Of a stretch of DNA of 16,998 nt, positions 14,473 through 16,998 are shown in pieces. Source of the DNA: an uncultured Clostridia bacterium (GTDB taxonomy: Bacteria > Bacillota > Clostridia > Christensenellales > UBA1242); NCBI GenBank assembly GCA_937874195.1, contig CALNBM010000057.1:1-16998 (forward strand). Reading direction: 5' to 3'. The notes beneath the pieces were generated by a model, which saw only the letters and a program-made list of their open reading frames with translations, was not told the DNA's origin and did no database searches. Both the position numbers and the translations under genes were made by a program. Position 1 is the stretch's first letter. Each line of letters begins with the position of its first letter.

Positions 14473-15384
14473 ATGATAAAAAGTAAGTTTTTCACGGCAC
14501 TAATTGTTTTTTGTTTAATTTTCATTGTGTTGACAATTTTTTCAACTATTCTTTTATTCCAAGCGGATAAAATTAACTTTCTTTATGCAAATGTAATAGT
14601 TGTTGGTATTTTTATTTTTAGCGGACTAGCGGTGTATTTTAGTGTTATAAAACGAAAAATTTATTGTAGAATTTTTTTTATTATTAGTTTAGTTTTTACT
14701 TTTGGAATTTTTATATATGCGATTTCAATCAAGTATGATTTAATTAGATTATTCACAAACGCCACTAATATTAAGAATTTCATTTTGCAGCAGGGTGGTT
14801 GGGGTGTTATGGCACTAATTGTTATTCAAATTTCTCAATGTGTTGCAGTGCCTATTCCTTCAATTATAATAGTTTTTGTGGGCACTTTGATTTATGGTCC
14901 AGCACTATGTGCACTATTTTGTAGTATAGGGATATTAATTGGTTCTTACATTTCTTTTGGCATTGGCAAGGTGTTTGGGAGAAAGGTTGTTGCATGGATA
15001 ATTGGTAAAGATAAATTGGAGTATTATTCGAACTTAGTGCAGGGAAGGGAAAAGTTATTTTTAATTGCCGCGTTTATTCTACCGTTTTTTCCCGATGATT
15101 TATTATGTTTAACTGCAGGAATTACTAAAATGACTTTTAAAGAATTTTTCTTTGTTGCGCTTTTAACTCGCCCGATTGGAATGATTTTCTTATGTTACTT
15201 TGGAGGGAGCATATTTGATATTAAAAATAACTATATGTTTTTTCTTATGTTGATACTTTTTGCGATTGTTATTATTGGCGTTTTTCTTTTATTTTTTAAA
15301 AAACAACGAGCTTATTTATTTTCAGAATCAAAAAAATTAATAGAAAGCTTTGCGATTAAGAAGAAATTTATAAATAAAAGGTGA
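14473..15384 (+). CDS. VTT-domain (DedA/TVP38-like) membrane protein
   Basis: 303 aa, start with GGAG upstream. N-terminal helices lie at about 5-30, 38-58 and 65-85. The VTT core spans about 110-240: VAVPIPSIIIVFVGTLIYG with small-residue turns, then the family's GSYISFGIGKVFGRKV segment, then AAFILPFFPDDLLCLTAGIT and MTFKEFFFVALLTRPIG. A last helix near 255-276 and a basic tail follow. VTT proteins include DedA and TMEM41B/VMP1 families linked to lipid scrambling or transport in the membrane; its substrate is not evident. It is divergent from the ABC genes and may share their control region. Its last 48 bp overlap the 3' end of the next gene on the opposite strand. Confidence 0.88.
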   Translation: MIKSKFFTALIVFCLIFIVLTIFSTILLFQADKINFLYANVIVVGIFIFSGLAVYFSVIKRKIYCRIFFIISLVFTFGIFIYAISIKYDLIRLFTNATNIKNFILQQGGWGVMALIVIQISQCVAVPIPSIIIVFVGTLIYGPALCALFCSIGILIGSYISFGIGKVFGRKVVAWIIGKDKLEYYSNLVQGREKLFLIAAFILPFFPDDLLCLTAGITKMTFKEFFFVALLTRPIGMIFLCYFGGSIFDIKNNYMFFLMLILFAIVIIGVFLLFFKKQRAYLFSESKKLIESFAIKKKFINKR

Positions 15385-16383
15385 AATAACAAAATTTAAA
15401 GCAAGGATTAGCGGAATAATCAATTTAACTAGATAAAAATTAATATTTTCAAGGTCAAACCCAATTAAAGTATTTATAGCATAAGTTATTATTGCCACTA
15501 AGAAAAACGCAAACAAGCCAAATAAGAAACTGTGAGTTAGGTTAAAGTTGTTTGATTTTCGTTTATTTTTGTTAAGAAAGTAAGGCAAAATATTAGCAAG
15601 TGCAATAAAAATAATTACTGCAAAAGAAACTCTTAAAATTGTAAAATCTTCAGGGTGTAAAAGTTCTAACCTGTTTAATATAAAAATAAAAGAAGATAAC
15701 TCAATTAACATTAAAAATAAAATAATCCAACCAAAAATAAATTTAACTTTGTTGGAAAGTAAAAATTTTATATCTGGTTGATTAAAATAATCTTCATTTG
15801 AATATGATTTAAAAGATAAATTTTTTTCTTGTAATTCGCGTTGTAAGTTTAAAATTGAGTTTGGTTTATCTTCTACCTCCACTCTTTTTGTGGTTGTTTG
15901 CTCAACCATTTTAATTTCTTCTTCCTGCATTGGTTGCTGTATTGGTTGCTGTGCTAGTTGTTGTGTTGGTTGCTCTGTTGATTGTTGCTTTGATGGATGA
16001 TTAAATAAATCATTGTTGCTTTCAAAGACCACCGGATCTTCTTTATTAGTATAATTAGGAAAATTGTTATATCTGGTTTTGCTTTCTACTACGGATGTGT
16101 GTTGTTGGACTTGATTAGAAGGAGAGTCAAAATTAGTTCTTGTTTCTTTAGTATTATGTAAATTTTGTAAAATATTAAGAGTGGATAATGCACTTTTCTT
16201 TTTTTCTATTTGGTTATTAGTTAAATTTTGAAAACGCTTATCAAACTGCTTAATCTTCTCCTCACGCTCCTCAGCAGTCAATTGAATCTCCTTTCTATAT
16301 ATGGGTGAAGTAATCTTTGCTGGGGCAGGGGCGGGCTTCACTACTTCTTTATAGGTGCCAATATTATTATTATAATTATCCGA
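15337..16383 (-). CDS. Gln-rich four-helix membrane protein, start missing
   Basis: About 348 residues remain. Residues 1-210 are polar and low in complexity, with a charged helix (ELQ-type, LTAEEREEKIKQFDKRFQNL) and a Gln/Pro tract encoded by 12-bp tandem repeats. The C-terminal half has four membrane helices (VKFIFGWIILFLMLIELSSF, then FTILRVSFAVIIFIALANIL, then SFLFGLFAFFLVAIITYAIN, then LVKLIIPLILALNFVISPFI). The layout suggests a cytoplasmic disordered arm on a small membrane anchor; I do not recognise a family. The open frame runs on to 16470, but from about 16385 it enters GC-rich DNA that codes on the other strand, so those residues are not native. Ser-Asp-Asn-Tyr at the break could lie right after a lost Met. 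Its stop overlaps the VTT gene by 48 bp tail to tail. Confidence 0.7.
   Translation of the reverse strand, partial: SDNYNNNIGTYKEVVKPAPAPAKITSPIYRKEIQLTAEEREEKIKQFDKRFQNLTNNQIEKKKSALSTLNILQNLHNTKETRTNFDSPSNQVQQHTSVVESKTRYNNFPNYTNKEDPVVFESNNDLFNHPSKQQSTEQPTQQLAQQPIQQPMQEEEIKMVEQTTTKRVEVEDKPNSILNLQRELQEKNLSFKSYSNEDYFNQPDIKFLLSNKVKFIFGWIILFLMLIELSSFIFILNRLELLHPEDFTILRVSFAVIIFIALANILPYFLNKNKRKSNNFNLTHSFLFGLFAFFLVAIITYAINTLIGFDLENINFYLVKLIIPLILALNFVISPFIYKFLLNRKAFY
15929..15988. repeat. 12-bp tandem repeat encoding QQPx
   Basis: Five in-frame 12-bp units; the first two are identical (ATTGGTTGCTGT) and the rest vary by a few bases. On the minus strand they encode the tract QQSTEQPTQQLAQQPIQQPM. 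Such in-frame units can change copy number without frameshift. Confidence 0.75.
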
Positions 16384-16388
16384 AAAAG

Positions 16389-16998
16389 CGCGCGCAGTAC
16401 CTTGCGGCATTCGCCAAAAATAACAGCGGCGATGGATATACATTACTCTGCCGCCTGAGGCTCGCCGCAAAGCGCGGCGACAGCAGGCAGGCCGACGCGC
16501 AGCTTTCAGCGCTGAAACAGCAGAAGGCCATGTGGGGCGTGGATGAATTCGATGCGCTGTATTATATTCTGAAGAGCCGTAAAAACCTTATGCAGTATAT
16601 CTCCAAAATTGAGGCGGACGATATGGCTGTGTATGCGGGTAAAATTGCGAAAATGCATGGCGATTTCCCCAGCGTGATGCTTGATTATGCGGACGCATTT
16701 TCGTTCGAAAACCCGAAAGCCCTTTTCTGCATGTCGTGCTGCTTTAAAATGTGTATCACAGGCGGCAGCAAAAGGCGTGACGAAAAGGAATACGGGCGGC
16801 TGGTGCAGGCATATATGGAAAGCATAGCAAGGTGCGTGCACGGTGCTTTTAGGCCGGAGATCCTCAACCCTTCCGCAGTGTGCAGCCTGCCGCGTGAGTG
16901 CCGCTTCGGCTATTATGCGGGCGAAGCGATAAAAGCAAAGCGGCAGGGCGACGGTGCAGGCTGCATTAGGAACATGCGTTTAGGGCTTAAAGCGTATC
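16389..16998 (+). CDS. Probable glycosyltransferase family 2, C-terminal part (partial)
   Basis: An open rightward frame runs from the composition break through the window end, about 203 residues with neither start nor stop. It uses GC-rich codons throughout, and the frames on the opposite strand look like shadows. It is helical, with a Cys-rich stretch (FCMSCCFKMCITGG) and a later EYGRLVQAYMESIARCV helix, then CRFGYYAGEAIKAKRQGDGA and IRNMRLGLKAY. This resembles the helical, TPR-like C-terminal region found in Clostridial family 2 glycosyltransferases; no catalytic domain is in the window, so the assignment is from memory of that tail and moderate at best. Its base use differs strongly from everything left of 16380, pointing to another genome or a foreign segment. 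Confidence 0.55.

Noticed and set aside
16384..16470. N-terminal 29 residues of the Gln-rich membrane protein frame
   Set aside because: They lie in GC-rich DNA that codes on the other strand, so they are an extension by chance across the junction.
16506..16867. Leftward open frames in the GC-rich end
   Set aside because: The rightward frame is open throughout and has a sensible protein composition; the leftward ones are broken into overlapping pieces.

Overview
The window is bacterial DNA, mostly very AT-rich, with features that fit a low-GC Firmicute (Clostridia-like) genome. These are strong AGGAG-type ribosome binding sites, TTG starts, TGATATAAT promoters, and a LexA with a Bacillus/Clostridium-type box. 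No rRNA or species-diagnostic gene is present, so I do not go below that level. Base composition is mosaic: about 1-1700 is AT-rich, about 2040-6072 is clearly less AT-rich, about 6073-16385 is very AT-rich, and 16385-16998 is GC-rich and reads like another genome. The last change is abrupt and may be an assembly chimera.

Region 1 (1-2033), minus strand: the decayed 3' end of a radical SAM/SPASM gene, a Nudix hydrolase and a short pyruvate-kinase-like protein lie head to tail and almost touching. They look like a former three-gene operon whose first gene is lost. Region 2 (2034-6072): two overlapping XRE-type regulators of similar build read rightward behind a clear promoter and end at a terminator. 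On the other strand a histidine phosphatase overlaps the start of a frameshifted, truncated second Nudix gene. A possible 24-residue ORF and a hypothetical protein (N-terminal SH3/Tudor-like segment plus coiled coil) follow.

Region 3 (6073-9426): a long gene-poor AT-rich stretch, a tRNA-Trp with its own promoter and terminator, then lexA with a LexA box over its -35, and a tyrosine recombinase. Between lexA and the recombinase lies about 500 bp of layered repeats: a two-part iteron-like array, a duplicated block carrying a ribosome binding site and ATG, a perfect 16-bp inverted repeat, and a 31-bp tandem repeat. This is the most unusual non-coding part of the window.

Region 4 (9427-16383): a protein resembling a nucleotidyltransferase with its catalytic residues lost, RNase HI, and an ABC-2 exporter. 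The exporter ATPase keeps Walker A but has lost the signature motif, the catalytic Glu and the H-loop His. A VTT/DedA-like membrane protein is divergent from the ABC pair. A glutamine-rich four-helix membrane protein overlaps the VTT gene tail to tail and is cut at its N-terminus by the composition break. Region 5 (16384-16998): a rightward open frame through the end, probably the C-terminal part of a family 2 glycosyltransferase.
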